Source: Pseudoalteromonas aurantia
Lineage (GTDB): Bacteria; Pseudomonadota; Gammaproteobacteria; Enterobacterales; Alteromonadaceae
NCBI RefSeq assembly: GCF_005886875.1
Contig: NZ_PNBY01000058.1
Span: forward strand, 52,534-116,533
DNA: 64,000 bases
Direction of reading: 5' to 3'
In this document: positions 1-8,416 of the stretch, piece after piece
Layout: every line of letters starts with the position of its first letter
Position numbering within the stretch: position 1 is the stretch's first letter
Translations under genes and position numbers: made by a program
Notes under the pieces: generated by a model
The model's database searches: none
Told to the model about the DNA's origin: nothing
Seen by the model: only the letters and a program-made list of their open reading frames with translations

Positions 1-70
1 TCCCTACTTTGTTACTTTCGAGACATCGAGCAAATTCAGTGTGTTTATCTAGTGACGGTGATGCAGGCAT
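1..70 (-). CDS. 5' end of an unidentified gene running off the left edge
   Basis: An open frame reads leftward from an ATG at position 70, and only the first 23 codons are inside the window. A good Shine-Dalgarno sequence (AGGAAG) lies about 8 bases upstream of this ATG on the minus strand, which is the main reason to believe it. The visible N-terminus (MPASPSLDKHTEFARCLESN) is not enough to assign a family. The gene is divergent from udp, so the intergenic region between them should hold both promoters. It may be a regulator of the neighbouring nucleoside gene, but nothing seen here shows that. Confidence 0.5.
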   Translation of the reverse strand, partial: MPASPSLDKHTEFARCLESNKVG

Positions 71-110
71 AACTCTTCCTCATTATTGCATTACTTAAGG
101 TTTAGAAGAA

Positions 111-124
111 CAACTTTAAAGTTG
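111..124. promoter_or_regulatory. 14-bp perfect palindrome between divergent genes
   Basis: CAACTTTAAAGTTG reads the same on both strands. It sits between the divergent partial gene and udp, about 100 bases before the udp start. The position and symmetry suit a dimeric repressor or activator site. The AT-rich core could also arise by chance, and no known consensus was recognised. Confidence 0.3.
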
Positions 125-225
125 CAAGCTAATAACCTATTCTGAGTTAAATATTCGGACATCTGTCCTGTACTTTTTACTCATAAGTATTAAGTATTAC
201 GCTTTATATAAAAATAAGGTTTACT

Positions 226-978
226 ATGGACAAGGTATTTCATTTAGGACTCGATAAAACTGCGCTTGACGGTGCAACTTTAGCAATAGTCCCGGGCGAT
301 CCAGAGCGCGCTAAACGCATCGCAGAAAAAATGGAGTCATCTAAATGTCTTGCGCAGACACGTGAATTTCATGTTTATTCAGCAAAGCTAAAAGATAAAA
401 CAGTCATTGTTTGCTCCACTGGAATTGGCGGGCCATCCACCTCCATCGCCGTCGAAGAACTCGCTCAGCTAGGAATAACAACATTTTTACGCATTGGAAC
501 CACAGGCGCTATCCAGCCCCATATAAATGAAGGTGACTTATTAGTAAGCACAGCATCAGTGCGACTTGACGGCGCTAGTCAGCATTTTGCGCCGTTAAGT
601 TACCCTGCGGTCTCTGACTTTCACTGCACACAAGCAATGGTTAACGCCTGTGAATCTTTAAGTGTGACGCACCATGTAGGTATTACGGCTTCGAGTGATA
701 CCTTCTACCCTGGCCAAGAAAGATATGACACTTATTCTGGTTATGTTTCAAAAGATTTCCAAGGTACTTGTGAGCAATGGCAAAAATTGAATGTCATGAA
801 CTATGAAATGGAATCTGCAACCCTCTTTACCATGTGTGCTGCATTAGGGCTTAAAGCAGCCTGCGTTGCCGGTGTATTGGTCAACCGTACGCGCCAAGAG
901 ATCCCGAACGTAGATCACGGTGAAATTGAGAAAAAAGCAGTCTCTGTTGTGATAAAAGCGGCAGAAAGCCTGCTATAA
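226..978 (+). CDS. udp: Uridine phosphorylase
   Basis: Cytosolic enzyme of pyrimidine salvage that splits uridine with phosphate into uracil and ribose-1-phosphate. The 250 residues match the usual length of the family (about 253 in E. coli). The NP-I family signatures are visible: the phosphate-binding [12 protein letters not shown] segment near residue 22, the CSTGIGGPS loop, the RIGTTGAIQ segment and the nucleoside-binding [10 protein letters not shown] near residue 190. The ATG at 226 has an AAGG ribosome site a few bases upstream. It is convergent with cytidine deaminase (cdd), which supplies uridine. The two genes once shared a terminator that is now split by an insertion element. Confidence 0.95.
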   Translation: MDKVFHLGLDKTALDGATLAIVPGDPERAKRIAEKMESSKCLAQTREFHVYSAKLKDKTVIVCSTGIGGPSTSIAVEELAQLGITTFLRIGTTGAIQPHINEGDLLVSTASVRLDGASQHFAPLSYPAVSDFHCTQAMVNACESLSVTHHVGITASSDTFYPGQERYDTYSGYVSKDFQGTCEQWQKLNVMNYEMESATLFTMCAALGLKAACVAGVLVNRTRQEIPNVDHGEIEKKAVSVVIKAAESLL

Positions 979-1006
979 AAAGCCAAACTTGATGTCAGGG
1001 TAATTT

Positions 1007-1017
1007 AAAAAAGGGCC
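1007..1017. terminator. Left half of the disrupted udp/cdd bidirectional terminator
   Basis: AAAAAAGGGCC is the exact reverse complement of GGCCCTTTTTT at 3745-3755. If the element and one copy of its target duplication are removed, the two halves form a perfect 11-bp stem around the loop ATGCG. The stem carries a U-tract in either direction, a classical bidirectional intrinsic terminator between two convergent genes. In the present sequence the halves are 2.7 kb apart and cannot function as that hairpin. Confidence 0.85.
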
Positions 1018-1024
1018 ATGCGGG
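1016..1024. repeat. Target-site duplication, left copy (9 bp)
   Basis: CCATGCGGG is found immediately outside the left inverted repeat and again at 3738-3746 immediately outside the right one. A 9-bp duplication flanking inverted repeats is the signature of DDE-type transposition. The target is the stem-loop region of the udp/cdd terminator. The direct match can be extended by one base on each side, so the true length is 9 to 11. Confidence 0.85.
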
Positions 1025-1049
1025 CAAGCTGATACGGATACGTGTCCCT
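1025..1049 (+). repeat. Left terminal inverted repeat
   Basis: A 25-bp sequence beginning CAAGCTGATACGGATA and ending GTGTCCCT. Its reverse complement occurs at 3713-3737 with a single C/T difference at the 17th base. It directly abuts the 9-bp target duplication. Confidence 0.9.
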
Positions 1050-1071
1050 AAAAGCTAGCTTTAAGCAAAAG

Positions 1072-1115
1072 AAGTGCTATATTACTGTATATTCAGTCAG
1101 TGTAGCACTTTTTTT
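1072..1115 (+). terminator. Intrinsic-terminator-like hairpin ending at the transposase start codon
   Basis: AAGTGCTA (1072-1079) pairs with TAGCACTT (1103-1110), with a second nested stem ACTG (1084-1087) / CAGT (1094-1097). Seven T residues (1109-1115) run directly into the ATG at 1116. It would stop transcripts entering from udp, both shielding the transposase and replacing the terminator that the insertion broke. Similar protection from impinging transcription is known for IS10 and IS50, though by other structures. Confidence 0.65.
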
Positions 1116-2939
1116 ATGAGCAAAAAATCTTGCCAGCCAAGACCCTCTCGGATACCAGCAGAGCATAAAGGAATTCAGGTAAATTGTTGTAAGTTTACTA
1201 GATGCAGCAGCTTTGGTCTGACACCAGAGAAAGCTCGTCAGACCGATTTGTACCAAGAATATAATAAAGATAAATTAAACCGTCAAGTGCGTGAGTCAGA
1301 CCCATACTACATGCTTACTGGCACCTCTATCTTATGTAGAGAATGTGATTCTTTAAACGCTCTCTCTAAAGAAAAAAATCAAGTTTATTATTCCCTTAAG
1401 AGTAATATTGCTGCTTCAGAAGAATTTGAACGAATTAGTTCTTATCTTCAGCGCCCCGGCACAATCTGCACTAGAGAAACTTGTCCCTCTCATGAAACCG
1501 GGATATATAACATCAAAAAGAAGGGTTACACAGGCAAAGGAACTCCTCGGTTCATGTGTAATGTTTGTGGTAAAACTTTTACTGGCAAGCCAATAGACAG
1601 ACCGCACGAGAAAACTGAAATCAACAAGCAATTCTTTAAGCTTCTTGTAGCCAAAGCTCCCTTAAGGGTACTCGAATTTACCTTTGATATGAGTATGGGA
1701 GCGATCTATCGTAGAATTGACTTTATTCATCGCCAGTGCCTAGCATTTGTTGCAGATCGTGAAAGGAAACTCTTTGAATCAATGTCATTTGATAGGCTTT
1801 ACTTATGTACTGATAGGATAGTAACTAAGAGTAATTGGACTAACAGGAAAAATAAAAAGAATTGTGAGTTCTATGGGATTGGCACAGCCGATTTATCTAC
1901 TGATTATATATTTGCTTTCAATTTCAATTACGACCCTGATATGACCCCAGCCGAGGTGCAACAAGAAGCTTTAGATATCGAGGATGATAAGCAGCCTGTT
2001 TACAAACGGAAATTTGCTAGGGTGTGGTTAAAAGTCGATTTTGAAAAGTCAAAGAGAGAACGAGCCAATAGAGAAAAGAAGCTATCAGGCTCACAAGAGG
2101 AACTTATCAAGAATAAATCGAATGAGATTTACGAGGAAGCTATGCTTTCCTCCGAGAATCTTGAGAAAAACACTGACTTGCCAGTGCAAGGTATGGAAGT
2201 TCACAACGAATATACCATGATTGCTCATTTCTATTTAATCCGTAAGCTAACACAGAATGCCGAAGCTACACGTTTTTATATGGACTTGGATATGGGTATG
2301 AAAACTTGGTTTTTAGCTGCTTTTAAAGAGGAAATCCTCGAAGGCCGCTGCGATGGTTTTCTAGTTAGCATGGATAAAGAAATGACGGTAGACAATAAGC
2401 GTATCGCTGTTGAAAAGGCCAAAGACGCTATTGAAAAATTCAGTGGCTTGCCATATAGCTCATTGAGCCATCAACAAAGACACAGGGTGATCAACGATAT
2501 GATTATCCAGAGCATTAATAACCCTTTTATGCCAGAAGGTTCAAAAGAAAAATGGATTGTTAATCCAACACCCTTTATGGGAGAGCCAAACAAAAAGATC
2601 TCTGCGTTTACCAATATAGAAAGATTTGACAGTGAACATCAGGCAAACCTATATCGTAAAGGCTCTCTACACGCCATAGACAGGTTTTTTCAAAAACTTA
2701 GGCGCAGAGTTAACATATTTGAAAGACCGTTCCAGTCAGGCACTAATCAAGGCCGAACATGGAATGGGTATAGCCCCTATAACCCCGCTCTATATCAAAA
2801 AATGGCTGATATTTACCGTGTTTTTTACAACTACTGCGATACGTCAAAAAAATATAAGAAAACACCAGCTATGCGTTTAGGGCTAGCAAAGGGGCCTGTA
2901 GATATTGAAAAAATTATCTATTTCAATAAGTATGGTTAA
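1116..2939 (+). CDS. Zinc-ribbon DDE transposase
   Basis: Predicted transposase of the element. The N-terminal third has paired cysteines typical of zinc ribbons (counting from the ATG at 1116: C24/C30, C74/C77, C118/C123, C148/C151), followed by a helix-turn-helix-like segment near 185-205. The RNase H-like core contains candidate acidic residues in LCTDRIV (D233) and FYMDLDMGM (D390/D392). The tail has the RRRVNIFERP and YNYC..TPAMRLGLAKG motifs common in IS transposases. At 607 residues it is long, with a lysine/glutamate-rich insertion near 305-350. A GTG at 1074 would add 14 residues, but it lies inside the hairpin stem, so the ATG is preferred. Neither start has a clear ribosome site, consistent with weak expression. 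Confidence 0.8.
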   Translation: MSKKSCQPRPSRIPAEHKGIQVNCCKFTRCSSFGLTPEKARQTDLYQEYNKDKLNRQVRESDPYYMLTGTSILCRECDSLNALSKEKNQVYYSLKSNIAASEEFERISSYLQRPGTICTRETCPSHETGIYNIKKKGYTGKGTPRFMCNVCGKTFTGKPIDRPHEKTEINKQFFKLLVAKAPLRVLEFTFDMSMGAIYRRIDFIHRQCLAFVADRERKLFESMSFDRLYLCTDRIVTKSNWTNRKNKKNCEFYGIGTADLSTDYIFAFNFNYDPDMTPAEVQQEALDIEDDKQPVYKRKFARVWLKVDFEKSKRERANREKKLSGSQEELIKNKSNEIYEEAMLSSENLEKNTDLPVQGMEVHNEYTMIAHFYLIRKLTQNAEATRFYMDLDMGMKTWFLAAFKEEILEGRCDGFLVSMDKEMTVDNKRIAVEKAKDAIEKFSGLPYSSLSHQQRHRVINDMIIQSINNPFMPEGSKEKWIVNPTPFMGEPNKKISAFTNIERFDSEHQANLYRKGSLHAIDRFFQKLRRRVNIFERPFQSGTNQGRTWNGYSPYNPALYQKMADIYRVFYNYCDTSKKYKKTPAMRLGLAKGPVDIEKIIYFNKYG

Positions 2940-2966
2940 CAACTGATTTTTGCGTCAATAGCCACT

Positions 2967-3605
2967 ATGGATATGTTAAAAAGGAATAGGAAAATTAAAA
3001 TTATTGTCAAAGCGTGCCTGACCTGCATTCTAACTGCACTATCAATTAAAGCGTATACCTCAGAAATTGTTAAGATTGAGTTGGGCGATGAAATATATTC
3101 GATCCCTAAAAATTACTTGTCTCCAAATGAAGGCTTACGAAATGCACAAGTTGCAAATGGCATGGTCGAAATCGGTATGTTTCTTCCTGATTATTCAGGG
3201 TACTCAGGTAATCGAAATTTACCAACAGTAGGGCCGTATGACGAAAATCAAATTAGTGCTTTTTGGACAAGCAAAGGAACAGGAAAGAGACTTGATGCAC
3301 AGTATCGACTAGATAATGGTCTGAAGTACAATTTAGTAAAAAGAAGCGAAGAAGATGACATCTTAGGATTAGTGGCTTATCGACATAGCCATAACAAAGG
3401 TATCAGCTACATTGGGAGAAACACTTTTGGTTATTTAGTTGAGATAGATTGTTTTGAAAAAGTAATTAACCAATTGTGTAAAGCCCAGTACTACGATGAG
3501 AAAGAAGATATTGGCTTATTTTTTTCTTTTGATCATAAACACCTAAGTCAATGGACAGATATTAACAAAGTCCTAATAACAAAGATGCTTCAATGGAAAG
3601 CTTAA
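2967..3605 (+). CDS. Passenger gene: exported protein of unknown function
   Basis: A 212-residue protein encoded 27 bases after the transposase, on the same strand and inside the inverted repeats. The N-terminus is basic (KRNRKIK) followed by a hydrophobic stretch ending near ALSIKAYTS, a plausible signal peptide, so the product is probably periplasmic. The mature part starts IVKIELGDEIYSIPKNYLSP and has no motif I can assign. Two cysteines near the end (CFEKVINQLCKAQ) could form a disulfide. It is neither a known transposition gene nor a recognisable resistance gene. An intrinsic terminator follows it. Its presence turns the element from a simple IS into a small cargo-carrying transposon. 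Confidence 0.6.
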   Translation: MDMLKRNRKIKIIVKACLTCILTALSIKAYTSEIVKIELGDEIYSIPKNYLSPNEGLRNAQVANGMVEIGMFLPDYSGYSGNRNLPTVGPYDENQISAFWTSKGTGKRLDAQYRLDNGLKYNLVKRSEEDDILGLVAYRHSHNKGISYIGRNTFGYLVEIDCFEKVINQLCKAQYYDEKEDIGLFFSFDHKHLSQWTDINKVLITKMLQWKA

Positions 3606-3655
3606 AATCTTGTAATTATTTTATACAAATTGAAAGTGTGTTGTAAATTTACAGA

Positions 3656-3685
3656 AAAAGCCCATTCGATTTTGAATGGGCTTTT
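3656..3685. terminator. Bidirectional terminator inside the element's right end
   Basis: AAAGCCCATTC pairs with GAATGGGCTTT around the loop GATTTT, flanked by runs of A on the left and T on the right. It can therefore work in either direction. Forward it ends the passenger gene, and backward it can stop transcripts coming from cdd now that the original terminator is split. Confidence 0.85.
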
Positions 3686-3712
3686 GTGTTTATAGCTTAG
3701 CTAAGATTCGCA

Positions 3713-3737
3713 AGGGACACATATCCGTATCAGCTTG
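3713..3737 (-). repeat. Right terminal inverted repeat
   Basis: Reverse complement of 1025-1049 with one mismatch in 25. Its outer end (CAGCTTG) abuts the right copy of the target duplication. Confidence 0.9.
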
Positions 3738-3746
3738 CCATGCGGG
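3738..3746. repeat. Target-site duplication, right copy (9 bp)
   Basis: CCATGCGGG, identical to 1016-1024. It lies between the right inverted repeat and the remaining right half of the terminator. Confidence 0.85.
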
Positions 3747-3755
3747 CCCTTTTTT
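3745..3755. terminator. Right half of the disrupted udp/cdd terminator
   Basis: GGCCCTTTTTT, the exact complement of 1007-1017. Its first two bases belong to the duplicated target. Alone it no longer forms the original stem. Confidence 0.85.
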
Positions 3756-3773
3756 ATTATTAAAGCTATTTAT

Positions 3774-4634
3774 TCACTTCACCAATACGTGTTGCAACAC
3801 GCAATCGCTGCAATAGCTTTCTAATACAGCAGCAGCCACCGCTTTTTGGTTATGACCATTTGCAGTCTCCACGAGGGTGATCGAAGTCAATTCAACACAG
3901 TTTAGCGTCAGCCCTGCCAGTGCCAATTGACTCAATGCACTCTGCATTGGAGATAAACTGGGATTATATGCGGCATTTTCCGCATAACGTCCATAAAAAC
4001 AGCCATGAGAGGCCGTTTTAATTTCAACGGCAGCAGGATTATGTGAATACGGGGCATAAGCAAGCATAAACTGTTGTGCCAATTGGTGACTAATTTGCTC
4101 AGGAAATGCTATGTCCTCGTGAGTCTTCAGTGCCAATAAACAAAACTCATTTCCTAAATCTTTTGGACCGAACGAATGAGGTAGCAATGACTGCAGGTCG
4201 GTCTCTAGCGCAGGAAGTACAATCTTTAACGTATCAGCACCTGCAATTTCATTCATAAACTGCCTACAATGACCACATGGTGGCGCCGTAATCGCAATCA
4301 CAGACACTGATTGCGCACCATTGATCCATGCGTTATTAATTGCAGCTTGTTCGGCATGGACAGTTAGGCTCAGAGCTTGGTGTGAAAACTCCAGGTTTGC
4401 GCCACAATAGGCATTTCCAGTGGTTTTATCATAAGCAATAGCACCCACATTAAACTGTGAGATTGGCGCTTGAGAAAAAGAAGTTGCCACAGGTAACAGA
4501 GCCTGTAGTAATGTACTTATGTCGCACTGTAATGTGTTGAGTAACGGTGTAAGAACCGATTTAGGAATAAGCCCTTTGGACTGTTTCGCTTGCTCTGTTA
4601 AGTTTTTTATTTGAAGCGGAGTTAATACTGCCAT
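3774..4634 (-). CDS. cdd: Cytidine deaminase (two-domain, E. coli type)
   Basis: Hydrolytic deamination of cytidine and deoxycytidine to uridine and deoxyuridine in pyrimidine salvage, in the cytosol. The zinc site is complete: H93 and catalytic E95 in TVHAEQAA, with C120 and C123 in APPCGHC. The 286-residue length and the second, non-catalytic C-terminal domain match the dimeric gammaproteobacterial form (294 in E. coli) rather than the short tetrameric form. The product feeds uridine phosphorylase, encoded convergently on the other side of the element. A 122-residue STAS-like gene lies 44 bases upstream on the same strand and may share a transcript. Confidence 0.95.
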   Translation of the reverse strand: MAVLTPLQIKNLTEQAKQSKGLIPKSVLTPLLNTLQCDISTLLQALLPVATSFSQAPISQFNVGAIAYDKTTGNAYCGANLEFSHQALSLTVHAEQAAINNAWINGAQSVSVIAITAPPCGHCRQFMNEIAGADTLKIVLPALETDLQSLLPHSFGPKDLGNEFCLLALKTHEDIAFPEQISHQLAQQFMLAYAPYSHNPAAVEIKTASHGCFYGRYAENAAYNPSLSPMQSALSQLALAGLTLNCVELTSITLVETANGHNQKAVAAAVLESYCSDCVLQHVLVK

Positions 4635-4678
4635 TATTTATTCATAGTTAACCAATGGCAGCATAGTTTAAGCAGTAA

Positions 4679-5047
4679 TTAGTTATTACACAACCATTGC
4701 TTTGCAGATTTAAAACATTCGAAGTTTTCTGCATTCACATTAAAACGTTTGGCTTTTTGTAAAAATAAATCATGCATATACCCTTCAAACCCAACAACGC
4801 GTGCAATGCTTAAGTCTCTTAAGTAGTGTGCAATCTTAGGCATGATATTTACAATATCAATCGCTGCAAATCGGTGCTCTAAATTACTCACATCAACCAA
4901 AACCTTAGAGCTATTATGAGTTTTCGCGTATCCATTTGCTATTTGATAAACATCAACCACATCCTGTGCGCTCGCTGTGCCTCTCAGCGTCATCATCACC
5001 AACGATGTTGTTTCATCATAGGTAATACTTGTAGAAAGTGTGGACAT
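4679..5047 (-). CDS. Small STAS/SpoIIAA-like protein
   Basis: A 122-residue cytosolic protein with the alternating strand-helix pattern of the SpoIIAA-like (STAS superfamily) fold. The pattern includes a hydrophobic strand in SKVLVDVSNLEHRF near residues 47-60 and a second at IARVVGFEGYM near residue 81. Short stand-alone members of this group are common in proteobacteria, and their role is mostly unknown. It lies upstream of cdd on the same strand, with a 44-base gap and no visible terminator, so co-transcription is possible. The family assignment is from overall pattern, not a diagnostic motif. Confidence 0.6.
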   Translation of the reverse strand: MSTLSTSITYDETTSLVMMTLRGTASAQDVVDVYQIANGYAKTHNSSKVLVDVSNLEHRFAAIDIVNIMPKIAHYLRDLSIARVVGFEGYMHDLFLQKAKRFNVNAENFECFKSAKQWLCNN

Positions 5048-5192
5048 CGGACCTCAATATACAATAGTTTGCATACCTGCTTTTAATAAGCATTATGCTT
5101 TAAAAATAGACTACTGGTTTAACCAGAGGGGAATTCTTCTGGAAATGACAAGCGATGTCAATAAATTTAATATTAAAAAACTAAACAAAAAT

Positions 5193-5220
5193 AAAAAACC
5201 AATCCTTTTAGATTGGTTTT
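5193..5220 (-). terminator. Intrinsic terminator of ppc
   Basis: On the minus strand AAAACCAATC pairs with GATTGGTTTT around a 6-base loop and is followed by a long U-rich run (TTTTTTATTTTT). It lies about 60 bases beyond the ppc stop codon. Confidence 0.85.
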
Positions 5221-5282
5221 TATACTATTTAAGAACGCAATGTTAATAAATGCATTATTAATTGCGTTTTATAACCTACCTA

Positions 5283-7919
5283 CTAACCTGTATTTCGCAT
5301 ACCCGCCGCAATACCTGTCATGGTGATCATCAGTGCATTGTCAATTACTTCACTGTGATTAGTACGTGAGCGCTTCAGTAGTTCTACCTGTAATACATTG
5401 AGTGGATCTGTGTATGGATTGCGTAACGCAATCGACTCTTTTATCCAAGGTTGTGCTGATAACAATGTTGATTTAGGTGCAAGCCGCTCTACCTGTTTTT
5501 TTACTTCAGCCAACTCACTGCGTAACTGCTGCCCCAATCCGTGGTACTGCGCTGTGACTAAGCCTTGCTCGTAGTGCTCACTAAGCCAGCTATCGGCTTT
5601 GCAAAACACCATTTCTAGCATTTCTAATCGAGTTCTAAAAAAAGGCCACTGTTCACTCATTTTAAGTAATTCAGCTTCGCCAAACTGCTCTAATGCGCCA
5701 CAGAGGCCTTGTAATGCTCCCAACCAAGCAGGTAGCATGAGTCGATTCTGCGTCCAAGCAAATATCCAAGGGATCGCTCGCAAGCTCTCAACTCCACCAT
5801 GCGGGTTACGTTTAGCTGGCCTTGATCCTAAAGGTAACTTAGCCAGCTCTACCTCGGGTGTGGCCATTCTAAAATAAGGCACGAATTGCGGATTTTCTCG
5901 AACAACCGAACGATAATGCTGACAAGAATGATTAGAAATAGTATCCATTACCGCACGCCAATGCGGCTCAGGTTCAGGAGGCGGTAATAAATTGCTTTCA
6001 ATAATTGCCGAGCTATATAGCGCAAAACTTTGTATAGCCACTTGCGGTAAACCGAACTTGAAGCGGATCATTTCTCCCTGCTCTGTAACCCGTAAGCCAT
6101 TTTTCAATGAACCAGGCGGTTGTGAACGAAGCGCTTGGGCAGCTGGTGCTCCGCCGCGACCAATCGTTCCACCTCGGCCATGAAATAAAATGAGTTCAAT
6201 GTCTTGGCTTTCACATAAACCAATTAATTTTTCCATTGCACTGTACTGCGCCCAACCAGCGGCCATCATTCCCGCATCTTTTGCCGAGTCGGAATACCCA
6301 ATCATGACATATTGTTTACGATTAATTTGCTGCCTATACCAAGAGTGACTAAATAGTTCAGTCATCACTTGCGAACCGCTATTTAAGTCATTTAACGTTT
6401 CAAACAATGGTGCTACAGGTAGTTTGAATCCACAACCGGCTTCTTGCAACAATAGCTCTACTGCAAGCACATCAGATGCTGAACGCGCCATTGAAATAAT
6501 ATAAATGCCCAGTGATTGCGAGTCTTGCTCTGCTATCACATTAAAAGTATCTAAGACTTCTTTTACATTCGCGGTTGGCTGCCAGTGTTTTGGAATAAGT
6601 GGCCTGCGAGAATTTAACTCAGCAAGTAAAAAAGCTTGTTTGTCTTGTTCACTCCAATCTCCATATACGCCAAGCCCTAAATACCCCGTCAATTCACTCA
6701 ATACCTCAGTATGACGCGCTGAGTCTTGTCTGATATCTAATTTACATAAGTTCACACCAAAACACGCTAGACGCCTCAGTACATCGAGTAGTAAACCATC
6801 GGCAACCACTTTCATATCACACGCCACTAACGAGCGGTAGATTAGCTCTAACGGAGTTTTCAGCTGCGTTACATCACGGATACTATCTCGATATTTACTC
6901 GGTTGCTGTTTAATTTTATTTTCAAGCGCATGAATAGTATTCGTTATATCTGCTTTTAACCCTTTTAATACATACCGATACGGCTCAGCTTGGTTATTAG
7001 CAACCTTTAGCAATTCATTGCTCGCTTGATGCATAGACAACTCTGCGCTGAGAGTGTCTAAGTCTCTTCGATACAAATCTAACGCCATCCAGCGGCCATG
7101 ATCTAACACAGTTTGTGTGACGCTTGCCGTAACAAAAGGGTTACCGTCACGATCTCCGCCCATCCAAGAAGTAAAACTGACAGGCGAAAATGAATCGGGC
7201 AACTCAAGTGATAGTGCATCCTTTGTATGAGTATGAAACTGACGAATAAAGTCAGGTACAGCTTGCCACAAACTATTCTCGATCACTGCAAATCCCCACT
7301 TAGCTTCATCAAGTGGTGTCGGTCTTTTTTGACGAATATCACTGGTGTGCCAAGCCTGACAAATCAACTGCTCAATTCTATTTTTTATATATTCTTGTTG
7401 CTGGCTATCTAAGCCTTTTAACTCCATAGCGGCCAGACAGTCACTTAGCTCTACATGTTTATTAATAATGGTCCGGCGCGTGACTTCTGTTGGATGTGCC
7501 GTTAGTACCAAATCCATCTTTAATTTTCCAATGGTTTCAGCTACTTCATTAAGGTTTAACGCCCCTTGCTCTATTTCGTCAGCAAGCGTCATAAATGTAT
7601 TAGTTAAAGGCTGGATCACTCCATCAGGCGCGCCGCTTTTTGAGATTGTATGAAATTGATCCGCAACGTTTGCCAAATTTAAGAAGTGGTTAAATGAACG
7701 CGCAACAGGGAGTAATTCATCGTCTTTTAACGCGTGTAGTGTCGCAATTAGCTTGCTCCTATCTTGCTCACTACCAGCACGCGACGATTTGGCTAATTGC
7801 CTTATTTTCTCTACTTTATCTAACATAGCAGGGCCTTGTGCCTGCTTTATCGTTTTACCGAGTAGTTCTCCCAACATACTTACGTTGGCACGAAGTGTTT
7901 GATATTGTTCAGTCATCAT
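5283..7919 (-). CDS. ppc: Phosphoenolpyruvate carboxylase
   Basis: Anaplerotic enzyme that carboxylates PEP with bicarbonate to oxaloacetate, in the cytosol. The 878 residues match the bacterial family (883 in E. coli). The two PROSITE-type signatures are visible: [12 protein letters not shown] with the catalytic His at about 142, and the [14 protein letters not shown] glycine-rich loop. [20 protein letters not shown] and the conserved C-terminal ...GMRNTG are also intact. Start choice is between two adjacent ATG codons at 7919 and 7916. It is transcribed alone and ends in a strong terminator. No frameshift is seen. Confidence 0.97.
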   Translation of the reverse strand: MMTEQYQTLRANVSMLGELLGKTIKQAQGPAMLDKVEKIRQLAKSSRAGSEQDRSKLIATLHALKDDELLPVARSFNHFLNLANVADQFHTISKSGAPDGVIQPLTNTFMTLADEIEQGALNLNEVAETIGKLKMDLVLTAHPTEVTRRTIINKHVELSDCLAAMELKGLDSQQQEYIKNRIEQLICQAWHTSDIRQKRPTPLDEAKWGFAVIENSLWQAVPDFIRQFHTHTKDALSLELPDSFSPVSFTSWMGGDRDGNPFVTASVTQTVLDHGRWMALDLYRRDLDTLSAELSMHQASNELLKVANNQAEPYRYVLKGLKADITNTIHALENKIKQQPSKYRDSIRDVTQLKTPLELIYRSLVACDMKVVADGLLLDVLRRLACFGVNLCKLDIRQDSARHTEVLSELTGYLGLGVYGDWSEQDKQAFLLAELNSRRPLIPKHWQPTANVKEVLDTFNVIAEQDSQSLGIYIISMARSASDVLAVELLLQEAGCGFKLPVAPLFETLNDLNSGSQVMTELFSHSWYRQQINRKQYVMIGYSDSAKDAGMMAAGWAQYSAMEKLIGLCESQDIELILFHGRGGTIGRGGAPAAQALRSQPPGSLKNGLRVTEQGEMIRFKFGLPQVAIQSFALYSSAIIESNLLPPPEPEPHWRAVMDTISNHSCQHYRSVVRENPQFVPYFRMATPEVELAKLPLGSRPAKRNPHGGVESLRAIPWIFAWTQNRLMLPAWLGALQGLCGALEQFGEAELLKMSEQWPFFRTRLEMLEMVFCKADSWLSEHYEQGLVTAQYHGLGQQLRSELAEVKKQVERLAPKSTLLSAQPWIKESIALRNPYTDPLNVLQVELLKRSRTNHSEVIDNALMITMTGIAAGMRNTG

Positions 7920-8035
7920 ACGTCCTTTGTCTAGATTTTACGCTATTTACTATACAGAGATTAATACTGAATAACAGCGATCTAATCTGCGTCTTATGAC
8001 GTATTGATACACACAAAAATGACAAAAGGTAGGCA

Positions 8036-8416
8036 ATGAAAATTTTTTATGACGGTCAGTGTCCATTATGCGCAAAAGAAATGACTAGCCTAAAACATCA
8101 CGATACCGACAACAAAATCCATTTTATTGATGTTCATTCGAGCGCATTTGAACAGGATCATCCTAGCATCAATAAACAGCGTGCATTACAAATACTGCAT
8201 GGACTAGATAATGATAACAATTTGCTCCTAGGTCTAGACGTTACTTACTGTGCTTGGCAAACTGTAAACAAGCATAAGTGGTTAATTATACTTAGAAAGC
8301 AGCCAATAAAGTGGTTTGCAGACAAGGCTTATCTATTCTTTGCCAAACACCGAATGAAAATTTCAGGGCTATTAATGCCTAACCAATGTGATAAATCAGG
8401 GTGTAAGTTAAAATGA
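8036..8416 (+). CDS. DCC-family thiol-disulfide oxidoreductase-like protein (DUF393)
   Basis: A 126-residue protein beginning with the diagnostic FYDGQCPLCAKE motif of the DUF393/DCC family, a thioredoxin-fold group with a CxxC pair at C10/C13. A later cysteine pair (C121 and C125 in QCDKSGCKLK) at the C-terminus is less usual. The cytosolic redox role is inferred from the family, and substrates are unknown. The stop overlaps the start of the following SDR gene by four bases (ATGA), so the two are translationally coupled. The flavin reductase further downstream suggests a small redox operon. Confidence 0.85.
   Translation: MKIFYDGQCPLCAKEMTSLKHHDTDNKIHFIDVHSSAFEQDHPSINKQRALQILHGLDNDNNLLLGLDVTYCAWQTVNKHKWLIILRKQPIKWFADKAYLFFAKHRMKISGLLMPNQCDKSGCKLK

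Larger units (their letters stand above)
1025..3737 (+). mobile_element. 2.7-kb insertion element with a transposase and a passenger gene
   Basis: The element is bounded by 25-bp terminal inverted repeats differing at one base and by identical 9-bp direct repeats. It carries a zinc-ribbon DDE transposase (1116-2939) and a second gene on the same strand for an exported protein of unknown function (2967-3605). Terminator-like hairpins lie near its left end (1072-1115) and right end (3656-3685). The near-perfect ends, intact duplication and open transposase frame suggest a recent insertion. The family is uncertain. The zinc-ribbon N-terminus and 9-bp duplication recall IS1-like and IS1595-like groups, but the transposase is much longer than in those. 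Confidence 0.88.

Noticed and set aside
1074..1115. GTG start adding 14 residues to the transposase
   Set aside because: The codon lies within the left stem of a terminator-like hairpin, the added residues are unlike a transposase N-terminus, and no ribosome site precedes it.
5040..5246. 68-codon forward ORF
   Set aside because: It spans the ppc terminator hairpin and has no ribosome site or recognisable protein pattern; treated as chance.
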